DNA of 64,000 nucleotides from Streptomyces sp. QL37 (GTDB taxonomy: Bacteria; Actinomycetota; Actinomycetes; Streptomycetales; Streptomycetaceae). Positions 57,322-64,000 of this stretch are shown piece after piece; the first letter of the stretch is position 1; every line of letters begins with the position of its first letter. The stretch covers positions 5,957,472 to 6,021,471 of the forward strand of contig NZ_PTJS01000001.1 in NCBI RefSeq assembly GCF_002941025.1. Reading direction: 5' to 3'. The notes under the pieces were generated by a model, which saw nothing but the letters and a program-made list of their open reading frames with translations, ran no database searches and had not been told where the DNA came from. Made by a program: the position numbers and the translations under genes.

Positions 57322-58521
57322 TCACCCGGCCGGCGGGGTCCCGAAGGCCGCCACCACGATGTCCATCGCCGTGGCGTTCATGTCCTGGCCCTTCGCGTCG
57401 GTGGAGTTGACGCTGTAGACAAGCGTTCTGGAGAGATCGCGGGTGGCCGCCATCAGCGTGTTGTAGCCCCAGCGGCCGCCCGTCTTCCCCCACACCTCAC
57501 GTCCGCCCAGGGTCTGCACGCTCAGCCCCGCGCTGTACTGGGCGGGCGCGCCCGTCAGGTACGTACGCACCGAGGAGGCGGGCAGCGTGAACATCTCCTC
57601 CAGCAGCGGCCCGCGCACGATCTTCCCGGCGAACAGCGCGCGGGTGAAGCGCTCCAGATCGGCCGTGGTCGAGACGATGTCCCCGGCCGCCCAGGCGTCG
57701 GTCACACCCCACACCGTCACGTCCCGCAGCTCCGTGCCCCCGCCCGGGGTGTCGAAGAGCTGGTACCCGTGGTTGTGCGGCCCCCGGATCCCCGGTTCGG
57801 TGCCGGGGAAGTACGTGGAGCGCAGGCCCAGCGGGCGCAGGATGCGCTCGCCCACCTGGTGGGCGTACGAGTCGCCGGTCACCCTCTCTATGAGCAGCCC
57901 CAGCACCGTGTAGTTGATGTTGAGGTAGTGCTGGCTCCGGCCGGGCGTGAACTCCGGGGCCTGCGCCACGGCCGAGGAGACCATCCCGCGCGGTGTGTGC
58001 GGGTCGAACCGGTGGGCGTACGCCTCCTCCAGGGTCCGGCCGGACATCCGCGCGGCCGGTATCCCGCTGGTGTGATCGAGCAACTGCCGCACGGTCACCC
58101 GGCCGTAGGCCGCCGGGATCAGGTCCGGGAGGTAGTGCCTCGCCGTGCGGTCGAGGTCCAGCTTCCCCTCTCCGGCCAGCTGCAGCGCCGTGGCGGCGGT
58201 GAAGACCTTGGTCACCGACCCGGCCCGGAAGCGCGCCGCCGGGTCGGCCGGACGGTTCGAGACCAGGTCGTGCACGCCTGAGCTCCCACGCCAGCTGCCG
58301 TCGGTCCCGCCGACCCGCACCAGGGCGGCGGTGGCGTCGTCGGCGGGCAGCCCGGAGACCGCCGCGCCCAGCGCTGCGGCGTCCTCCTCGGGGACGGTGT
58401 GCGTGTGTGCGCCGGCCGCGTGCGCCGCGGTGGTGTTCGCGAGGGCTGCCGGAGCGGCGGGCCCCGCCGCGATACCGAGGACCAGGGCGGCGGCGAGGAG
58501 TGTGCGGGCGCGTGTGTTCAT
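57322..58521 (-). CDS. Serine hydrolase (beta-lactamase/DD-peptidase class C-like)
   Basis: 399 aa, secreted: signal peptide MNTRARTLLAAALVLGIAAG to ALANTTAA. Active-site SxxK in FRAGSVTKVFTAATAL, YxN-type motif HYLNINYTVLG, and WGKTGGRWGYN (KTG). Such proteins are D,D-carboxypeptidases, esterases or regulators. GGAGG lies 6 nt before ATG 58521; earlier ATGs lack it. Last gene of the two-component cluster in the same direction. Confidence 0.9.
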   Translation of the reverse strand: MNTRARTLLAAALVLGIAAGPAAPAALANTTAAHAAGAHTHTVPEEDAAALGAAVSGLPADDATAALVRVGGTDGSWRGSSGVHDLVSNRPADPAARFRAGSVTKVFTAATALQLAGEGKLDLDRTARHYLPDLIPAAYGRVTVRQLLDHTSGIPAARMSGRTLEEAYAHRFDPHTPRGMVSSAVAQAPEFTPGRSQHYLNINYTVLGLLIERVTGDSYAHQVGERILRPLGLRSTYFPGTEPGIRGPHNHGYQLFDTPGGGTELRDVTVWGVTDAWAAGDIVSTTADLERFTRALFAGKIVRGPLLEEMFTLPASSVRTYLTGAPAQYSAGLSVQTLGGREVWGKTGGRWGYNTLMAATRDLSRTLVYSVNSTDAKGQDMNATAMDIVVAAFGTPPAG

Positions 58522-58595
58522 GGAATGCCTCCGTGGGAGATGGAGTCCGTAACTGCTCGATGGATCCATCCTGTTGATCCGGAGCCCCCGGCGGA

Positions 58596-59327
58596 TCACC
58601 CGAGCGAGGGGTCCTGGGAGGGAGACCGCCTCCCCCGAGCGGGGGAGGCGGCAGAGGCTCCTCCCTCGGGCGAGGGAGCGACGAGCCCCGTTTCGTAGGC
58701 GCAGATGACCGCCTGGATACGGTCTCTCAGGCCCAGCTTGGACAGCACGTTGCCCACATGGGTCTTCACCGTGTGCTCGCTGACCACCAGGGCCGCGGCG
58801 ATCTCGGCGTTGGAGAGCCCGCGCGCCAGGTGGAGAAGGGTCTCGCGCTCCCGGGTGGTGAGCACGTCCAGCCGGTCCGACCCCACGGCGGAGCGGCCGG
58901 GAGACGGCCTTGAGGTGTACTCGGCGATCAGCCGGCGGGCCACGGACGGTGCGACCAGCGACTCCCCGGCCGCCACCACCCGTACCGCGTGCACCAGATC
59001 GTCCCGCCGGACGTCCTTCAGCAGGAAGCCGCTCGCACCCGCGTGCAGCGCCTCGTAGACGTACTCGTCCGCGTCGAAGGTGGTGAGCATGACCGAGCGG
59101 CAGCCGCCCAGGGCACTGATCGCCCGGCAGGCCTCGATGCCGTCCATGACGGGCATCCTGATGTCCAGCAGTGCGACGTCGGGCCGCAGTCCGCGCACCG
59201 CGTCGAGAGCCTGCGCACCGTCCCCGGCCTCGGCGAGCACCTCGATGTCCGGCTGGGCGTCCAGGATCATGGCGAAGCCGCTGCGTACGAGCTCCTGGTC
59301 GTCGGCCACCACCACACGGATCGTCAA
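58596..59327 (-). CDS. NarL/FixJ-type response regulator
   Basis: 243 aa. Receiver domain with phosphorylated Asp55 (DVALLDIRMPVMDG), Thr/Lys switch residues (MLTTFDAD, GFLLKD), and LuxR helix-turn-helix (LTTRERETLLHLARGLSNAE, VSEHTVKTHVGNVLSKL). Overlaps the kinase by 4 nt. Serine hydrolase gene downstream may be a target. Confidence 0.95.
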   Translation of the reverse strand: MTIRVVVADDQELVRSGFAMILDAQPDIEVLAEAGDGAQALDAVRGLRPDVALLDIRMPVMDGIEACRAISALGGCRSVMLTTFDADEYVYEALHAGASGFLLKDVRRDDLVHAVRVVAAGESLVAPSVARRLIAEYTSRPSPGRSAVGSDRLDVLTTRERETLLHLARGLSNAEIAAALVVSEHTVKTHVGNVLSKLGLRDRIQAVICAYETGLVAPSPEGGASAASPARGRRSPSQDPSLG

Positions 59328-60520
59328 CTCCCCACCCCCTCCGGCGAGGTTACAAGGGGGATGGTGACGAGCACCTGGAACCCCCGGCCGCCGGGACCCG
59401 CGCCGGCCGTGGCCTTTCCGCCGTGTGCGGCGGCCCGCTCCCGGATGCCGACCAGCCCCAGGCCGGTGGTGGTGCCCGGCCCCCGCCCGTCGTCCGTCAC
59501 GGTGACGGTCAGCTCCGCCGCCGCGTGGTCCAGTACCACCGTCGCACGGCTCGCGCGGGCGTGTCTGACGACGTTCGTCAGGGCCTCCTGCACGATCCGG
59601 TAGACGGTGGCCTCCGTGTCCGCCGGCAGCGGCCGCGGCCGCCCCGTCACCGTGTACGTGATCTCGGGTCCGCCGGAGCGTGCCCGTTCCAGCAGGTCGG
59701 GCAGCTCTGCCAGGGCGGGCTGCGGAGCGCGGGGCGACGGCGACGCGTCACCCGGACCTTCCTCCCGCAGCACCCCGAGCATGCGGCGCAGCTGCACCAT
59801 CGCGTCCCTGCCCGTCTCCGAGATGGCGTCGAACGCGGCCTCCGCGCGGTCCGGCGCCGTACGCACGGCCACCGGACCGGCCTCCGCCTGCACGATCATC
59901 AGGCTCACCGCGTGGGAGAGGATGTCGTGCATCTCCCGGGCGATCCTGGCCCGCTCGCGGGCGGCCGCCCGCTCGGCCTCGATCCGGTGGGTCACCTCCA
60001 GCTGCCGGGCCCGGTCCTCCATCGCCCGGATGTATGCCTTACGGGTGTGGGTGAACCGTCCGAAGACATAGGCGGCGGCGAAGACGAACAGCGAGAACAG
60101 CAGCTCCCTGGCCTCACCCGTGTTCCACGCCACCGACGGGAACACCGCCGTCAGCACCAGCGCGGCCACCGCCAGCCGCCGGGGCGGCGGGGACAGCTCG
60201 GCCACGGTGTAGAAGGCCACCAGTCCCGTGTACGGCAGGGGCTGACCCGGCCCGTCCACGGTGAACCTGTACAGGGCACCCGCCGCGAGCACCGCAATGA
60301 GCACGGCGACCGGAGCGCGCCGACGGGCGACCAACGGCAGCACGGTCAGCGTCGTCAGCCCGTACGCCGCCCAGGTGGCCGGCGGCAGACCGGCCGAGCG
60401 GGGCACCACGAACGGCATGGTCATCGCGGCCTGCACCAGCAGGGTGATGCCGATGTCGGCGGCCCACGCCTCCCGCTGGAACCATCGCCCGCCCGGTCTC
60501 CGTACGACGGGTCTCTCCAT
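59324..60520 (-). CDS. Sensor histidine kinase (HisKA_3 family)
   Basis: 398 aa. About six hydrophobic N-terminal segments (from ADIGITLLVQAAMTMPFVV), DHp domain with phospho-accepting His in ARIAREMHDILSHAVSLM, and HATPase with VTDDGRGPGTTTGLGLVGIRERAAAHGG. Cognate kinase of the response regulator (4-nt overlap), and its start is coupled to the methyltransferase gene stop (1-nt overlap, TGATG). Confidence 0.93.
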   Translation of the reverse strand: MERPVVRRPGGRWFQREAWAADIGITLLVQAAMTMPFVVPRSAGLPPATWAAYGLTTLTVLPLVARRRAPVAVLIAVLAAGALYRFTVDGPGQPLPYTGLVAFYTVAELSPPPRRLAVAALVLTAVFPSVAWNTGEARELLFSLFVFAAAYVFGRFTHTRKAYIRAMEDRARQLEVTHRIEAERAAARERARIAREMHDILSHAVSLMIVQAEAGPVAVRTAPDRAEAAFDAISETGRDAMVQLRRMLGVLREEGPGDASPSPRAPQPALAELPDLLERARSGGPEITYTVTGRPRPLPADTEATVYRIVQEALTNVVRHARASRATVVLDHAAAELTVTVTDDGRGPGTTTGLGLVGIRERAAAHGGKATAGAGPGGRGFQVLVTIPLVTSPEGVGS

Positions 60521-61326
60521 CAGGGCTTCCGGCCCACCGCGCCGAACTGGGCGACCTCGGGGGTCCGGCCCGCACCGCCCGCCCGCCAGCGGGAGCAGGA
60601 CACGATGCCCGGCTCCAGGATGTCCAGGCCGTCGAGGAACGAGGCGAACTCGAAACGGGTGCGGGCCGTGATCGGCGGGGTGGCGTTCTCGTTCCAGAAG
60701 CGCATCGCGGCCTCGTTGCCCTCGCCGCCCAGCTCCAGCGTGGGGTGGGTGAGCACCAGATGGCTGCCGGACGGCAGGGCGTCCATCAGCTTCGTCACGA
60801 TGCCCCGGGCCTCGTCCGTGTCCAGGACGAAGTTGAGGATGCCCAGCATCATCACCGCGACCGGGCGCCGGAGGTCCAGGGTCCGTCCGGCCGCACGCAG
60901 GATGCGCTCCGGATCCCGGGCGTCCGCGTCGATGTACTCGGTGGCGCCCTCCGGCGAGCTGCTGAGCAGGGAGCGCGCGTGGGCCAGGACGGTCGGGTCG
61001 TTGTCGACGTAGACGACGCGCGCGTCGGGCGCGGTGTGCTGGGCGACCTCATGGGTGTTGTCCGCGGTCGGGAGCCCGGTGCCTATGTCCAGGAACTGGC
61101 CGATCCCCGCGTCCCCGGCCAGATGACGCACCACCCGGCCCAGGAACGCCCGGTCGGCGCGGGCCACTTCGCCGATGCTCGGATACATGCCGGTGACCCG
61201 GGCGCCCACCGCGCGGTCGACGGGATAGTTGTCGTCGCCACCCAGCCAGTAGTTCCACACCCGGGCGTTGTGGGCGATGTCGGAACGTACACGGGAGGGT
61301 GCGGTGCGGCGGCCGGGCTCGGTCAC
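60520..61326 (-). CDS. DUF574-type SAM-dependent methyltransferase
   Basis: 268 aa, family common and multi-copy in actinomycetes (Methyltransf_19): IAHNARVWNYWLGGDDNYPVD, GIGQFLDIGTGLPTADNTHEVA, VVYVDNDPTVLAHARSLLSS. Substrate not known. GTG 61326 with GGAG 5 nt upstream. Stop overlaps the histidine kinase start, an unusual pairing. Confidence 0.9.
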   Translation of the reverse strand: MTEPGRRTAPSRVRSDIAHNARVWNYWLGGDDNYPVDRAVGARVTGMYPSIGEVARADRAFLGRVVRHLAGDAGIGQFLDIGTGLPTADNTHEVAQHTAPDARVVYVDNDPTVLAHARSLLSSSPEGATEYIDADARDPERILRAAGRTLDLRRPVAVMMLGILNFVLDTDEARGIVTKLMDALPSGSHLVLTHPTLELGGEGNEAAMRFWNENATPPITARTRFEFASFLDGLDILEPGIVSCSRWRAGGAGRTPEVAQFGAVGRKP

Positions 61327-61378
61327 GTCTGCTCCTGGGATCACGGACGGTACGGACCCGCCCATGATGCCGGACCGA

Positions 61379-62083
61379 TCAAGAGACGCCAGAGGGAAGG
61401 GAGTTGGCCAACTGGGCCCGGAGCGAGTCGATCCGGTTGGTGGTGATGGAGTCGACCCCGAAGGAGAGCAGCCGGCGCATGGTGCGCCGGGTGTCCGCCG
61501 TCCAGGCGGAGACCAGCAGCCCGTCGGCGTGGACACGGTCGGCCAGCTCGCGGCTCAGCAGCCCGAAGCGGTAGTTCAGCCAGCGCGGCCGCACCGCTTC
61601 CAGCAGTACGGCACGCGGGGGCGCCAGCGTCGTCCAGGTCAGCGCGATCTCGGCCGACGGATCGGCCGCCCGCACCTTCAGCATCGCGTGCGTGTCCGCG
61701 CAGTAGTACACGCGGTCCTCCGCCCCGCACTCCCGCACCACACCGACGACCTCCTTCACGGAGGCATCGGTCGCGCCGGGCAGGTCGACCATGATCCGCC
61801 GGTTGCCGGCGGATGACAGCGCCTCGCGCAGGGTGGGCACCCCGCCCCCGGTCCTCTCCTCCAACTCCCGGTGGTCCAGCCGGTCGAGGCGGACGTCATG
61901 GCCCCACAGCCGCTCCAGCGTGGAGTCGTGGAGCAGCACGGGCACCCGGTCCCGGGTGACGCGGACGTCGATCTCCACCGCGTCCGCCCCCCGTTCCACG
62001 GCGGACCGGATCGAGGGGAGCGTGTTCTCGCGGGCACGGTAGGGATCGCCGCGGTGTGCCACGGCGGTGACAGTGGTGGTCAT
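61379..62083 (-). CDS. Glycerophosphodiester phosphodiesterase
   Basis: 234 aa, GDPD TIM barrel: VAHRGDPYRARENTLPSI (catalytic HR and ENT), ADAVEIDVRVTRDRVPVLLHD (E-x-D and HD). Cleaves glycerophosphodiesters to sn-glycerol 3-phosphate and an alcohol. No signal peptide, so cytosolic. ATG 62083 with a weak ribosome site; the open frame continues antisense through the next gene without coding bias and is ignored. Confidence 0.92.
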   Translation of the reverse strand: MTTTVTAVAHRGDPYRARENTLPSIRSAVERGADAVEIDVRVTRDRVPVLLHDSTLERLWGHDVRLDRLDHRELEERTGGGVPTLREALSSAGNRRIMVDLPGATDASVKEVVGVVRECGAEDRVYYCADTHAMLKVRAADPSAEIALTWTTLAPPRAVLLEAVRPRWLNYRFGLLSRELADRVHADGLLVSAWTADTRRTMRRLLSFGVDSITTNRIDSLRAQLANSLPSGVS

Positions 62084-62106
62084 GGGGCCATTGTGTCCGG
62101 CCGGGG

Positions 62107-63141
62107 TCACCGGCCGGGGGCCTCCAGCCAGTTCGTCGTGTACGTGTCGATCTCGGCGGCCAGAGTCCGCTTGCCGGCCGGGTCCAGGAAGGAGGCCTCC
62201 ACGGCGTTCTTGGCCAGATCGGCCACTCCCCGCTCGTCCAGCCCGAGCAGCCTGGCCGCCACCCCGTACTCGTTGTTGAGGTCGGTGCCGAACATGGGCG
62301 GGTCGTCGCTGTTGACCGTGACGAGGACACCCGCCTCGACCATCTCCTTTATCGGGTGCCGGTCGATGTCGGCCACCGCCCGGGTGGCGATGTTCGACGT
62401 CGGGCAGACCTCCAGGGCGATGCGGTGCTCGGCGAGGTGCGCCAGCAGCTTCGGGTCCTGGGTGGAGCTGGTGCCGTGGCCGATGCGCTCCGCGCGCAGC
62501 GCGGTGAGCGCGTCCCAGACGGTCCCCGGGCCCGTGGTCTCCCCGGCGTGCGGGACGGAGTGCAGGCCCTCGGCGATCGCGCGGTCGAAGTACGGCTTGA
62601 ACTGCGGGCGCTCCACGCCGACCTCCGGTCCGCCCAGGCCGAAGGAGACCAACCCCTCGGGCCGCAGGTCGACGGCGAGCCGGGTCGTCTCCTCCGCGGC
62701 CTCCAGACCGGCCTCGCCCGGAATGTCGAAGCACCAGCGCAGCACGGTGCCGAGCTCGGCCTCGGCCGCCTTGCGGGCGTCCTCGATGGCCTCCATGAAG
62801 CCCTGCTCCGGGATGCCCCGGCGGGTCGAGCTGAACGGGGTCACGGTCAGCTCCGCGTACCGGATGTTCTGCCGCGCCATGTCCCTGGCGATCTCGAAGG
62901 TCAGGAGCCGGACGTCCTCGGGGGTGCGGATCAGGTCCACGACCGAGAGATAGACGTCGATGAAGTGCCCGAAGTCGGTGAAGGTGAAGAAGTCCGACAG
63001 CGCCTCCGGGTCCGTGGGGACCTTGGAGTCGGGGTGGTGGGCCGCCAGTGCGGCCACGATGCGCGGCGAGGCCGACCCCACGTGGTGGACGTGGAGCTCG
63101 GCCTTGGGCAGCCCCGCGATGAAGGGATGCAGGTCGTTCAT
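62107..63141 (-). CDS. Adenosine-deaminase family, probable aminodeoxyfutalosine deaminase
   Basis: 344 aa amidohydrolase. Metal ligands in LHVHHVGSAS (H17, H19), HAGETTGPGTVWDAL, and NSDDPPMFGTDLNNEYG. Adenosine-deaminase family. In S. coelicolor the protein at this map position was shown to deaminate 6-aminodeoxyfutalosine in the futalosine route to menaquinone. The variant first motif (HVHHVG rather than HLHLDG) fits that subgroup. ATG 63141, GGGAG 7 nt upstream. An ordinary adenosine deaminase is the alternative. Confidence 0.85.
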   Translation of the reverse strand: MNDLHPFIAGLPKAELHVHHVGSASPRIVAALAAHHPDSKVPTDPEALSDFFTFTDFGHFIDVYLSVVDLIRTPEDVRLLTFEIARDMARQNIRYAELTVTPFSSTRRGIPEQGFMEAIEDARKAAEAELGTVLRWCFDIPGEAGLEAAEETTRLAVDLRPEGLVSFGLGGPEVGVERPQFKPYFDRAIAEGLHSVPHAGETTGPGTVWDALTALRAERIGHGTSSTQDPKLLAHLAEHRIALEVCPTSNIATRAVADIDRHPIKEMVEAGVLVTVNSDDPPMFGTDLNNEYGVAARLLGLDERGVADLAKNAVEASFLDPAGKRTLAAEIDTYTTNWLEAPGR

Positions 63142-63259
63142 CGGATACTCCCGGATCTCGGATTTGGGCCGGGTGCACCGGCTGCACCGATCATCGTAGG
63201 CGGGGCCCTGCGGGTGGATGCCGGGCCGTAGCATGGCTGGACCACGATGGGGGAGGCCC

Positions 63260-63964
63260 ATGTCAGACAACACACAGCAGCCCGGGGGCGAGGGCGCGCC
63301 GCGCGATCCGTGGGCTCCGCCGGACAGCAGGGTCGAGCTCGGGAAGCAGCCCGCGGACGCGGTCCCGCCCGCTGTGCACAACCAGCCCACGGTGACGTCC
63401 ATGCCGGGCGCCGACCCGGGCACCGGGCCCATACCCGGACCGGCCGGAACCTTCGGCCCCCAGCAGCCACCCGTCCCGGCCCCGCCGGTCGGGCCGAACG
63501 GGCCGGGGGAGCCCGGGCAGTACGGCTACCCGGCCGCTCCCGCCGCACCGTCGGCGGCGTACGGCTATCCGGCCGCTCCCGCCGCGCCGTCGTACGGCTA
63601 CCCGGGGTACCCCGGCTACGGCGGCCAGCAGCCCTGGGGCCCGGCGCCCGCCAACGGGCTGGGGACCGCGGCGATGATCCTCGGCATCATCGCGGTGGTC
63701 GGCTTCTGCATGTGGGGGCTGGGCATCATCCTGGGCATCCTCGCCCTGATCTTCGGAATCATCGGCCGGGGCCGCGCCAAGCGCGGTGAGGCGACCAACG
63801 GGGGCATGGCCCTCGCCGGGATCATCCTGGGATCCGTGTCGATCGTCATCAGCGCGGTCTTCCTCGGATTCCTGATCTGGGCCATCGCCAACGACGAGTC
63901 GGGCAGCAGCTACGACTACGACGACCCCTACGCCACGTCACTGGTCGTCGGCACCTCCCGCTGA
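63260..63964 (+). CDS. DUF4190 membrane protein with Pro/Tyr-rich N-terminus
   Basis: 234 aa. A disordered first half with tandem repeats (YGYPAAPAAPS twice, then YGYPGYPGYGG) and a DUF4190 domain of two helices (TAAMILGIIAVVGFCMWGLG, GIILGSVSIVISAVFLGFLIW) flanking RGRAKRGEATNGGMALAG. Function unknown. GGGAGG precedes ATG 63260; TAGCAT (63229) may be its -10. Confidence 0.9.
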   Translation: MSDNTQQPGGEGAPRDPWAPPDSRVELGKQPADAVPPAVHNQPTVTSMPGADPGTGPIPGPAGTFGPQQPPVPAPPVGPNGPGEPGQYGYPAAPAAPSAAYGYPAAPAAPSYGYPGYPGYGGQQPWGPAPANGLGTAAMILGIIAVVGFCMWGLGIILGILALIFGIIGRGRAKRGEATNGGMALAGIILGSVSIVISAVFLGFLIWAIANDESGSSYDYDDPYATSLVVGTSR

Positions 63965-64000
63965 CCGACGGCGTACGGCTGCCCGTGGCCGGGCCCGGAG

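Noticed and set aside
61379..63187. 602-residue reading of the glycerophosphodiesterase as a fusion with an N-terminal domain
   Set aside because: The extra N-terminus is antisense/out of frame to the deaminase gene, has no coding bias, and the GDPD fold begins at MTTTVTAVAHRGD.

Overview
The window is high-GC actinobacterial chromosome, and everything visible points to Streptomyces. Evidence: extreme third-position G/C in the genes, many GTG starts, the whiG sporulation sigma factor, an nsdA-type regulator, four tandem type I signal peptidases, and a gene order that from memory follows the Streptomyces coelicolor core chromosome from rpmF-rnc-mutM to an adenosine-deaminase-family gene (about SCO5571 to SCO5662). 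I saw no phage, integrase, transposase, CRISPR array, rRNA or clear tRNA. This is mostly conserved core DNA, so the interest lies in regulation and protein oddities rather than in an accessory island.

Layout. 1-2.7 kb: yceD-rpmF-rnc-mutM. 2.7-4.1 kb: a secreted CAP-domain protein divergent from acylphosphatase. 4.5-8.8 kb: a small coiled-coil protein and smc, whose hinge carries a low-complexity insert. 9-12 kb: a glcP-type glucose permease and a convergent NCS1 permease. 12-16 kb: ftsY, a degenerate primase/polymerase-like protein, and nsdA. 16.2-20.4 kb: the nitrogen operon amtB-glnK-glnD preceded by a GlnR-like operator. 20.6-22.2 kb: ffh. 22-24.2 kb: a methyltransferase and an HExxH/zinc-ribbon protein. 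24.4-27.1 kb: rpsP-khpA-rimM-trmD-rplS. 27.1-30.6 kb: four signal peptidases. 30.6-34.7 kb: NUDIX, DUF2469, YraN, ComM/YifB, DprA. 35-37 kb: whiG, a TetR regulator and an overlapping M23-like protein. 37.3-41.9 kb: rpsB-tsf-pyrH-frr-cdsA. 42.2-44 kb: a membrane protein and rlmN. 44-48 kb: a TPP riboswitch followed by thiB-thiP-thiQ. 48-51.7 kb: an SRPBCC protein, a LOG-family protein and an ABC pair with a degenerate ATPase. 51.8-56.7 kb: Lrp regulator and class III aminotransferase divergent from an aldehyde dehydrogenase and a PotD-like lipoprotein, a probable polyamine/GABA catabolism locus. 56.8-63.1 kb: a small membrane protein, serine hydrolase, a two-component pair coupled to a DUF574 methyltransferase, a glycerophosphodiesterase and a probable aminodeoxyfutalosine deaminase. 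The window ends with a DUF4190 membrane protein.

Several genes form functional sets. FtsY and Ffh make the SRP route to the membrane and the Sip enzymes cut exported preproteins. AmtB, GlnK and GlnD form the ammonium sensing chain. The ribosomal cassettes pair structural proteins with maturation factors (RimM, TrmD, RNase III, RlmN). Convergent gene pairs are usually separated by strong bidirectional hairpin terminators. Several genes (smc, ftsY, the TetR gene, a small membrane protein) have a -10-like hexamer 6-9 nt before the start codon, which suggests leaderless mRNAs.

I do not see a clearly new multi-gene system. The best leads are the SMC hinge insertion, the M23-like protein with a changed catalytic histidine and a 301-bp antisense overlap, the HExxH plus zinc-ribbon protein, the ABC ATPase with a lost signature motif behind a perfect palindrome, and the methyltransferase coupled to a two-component system.
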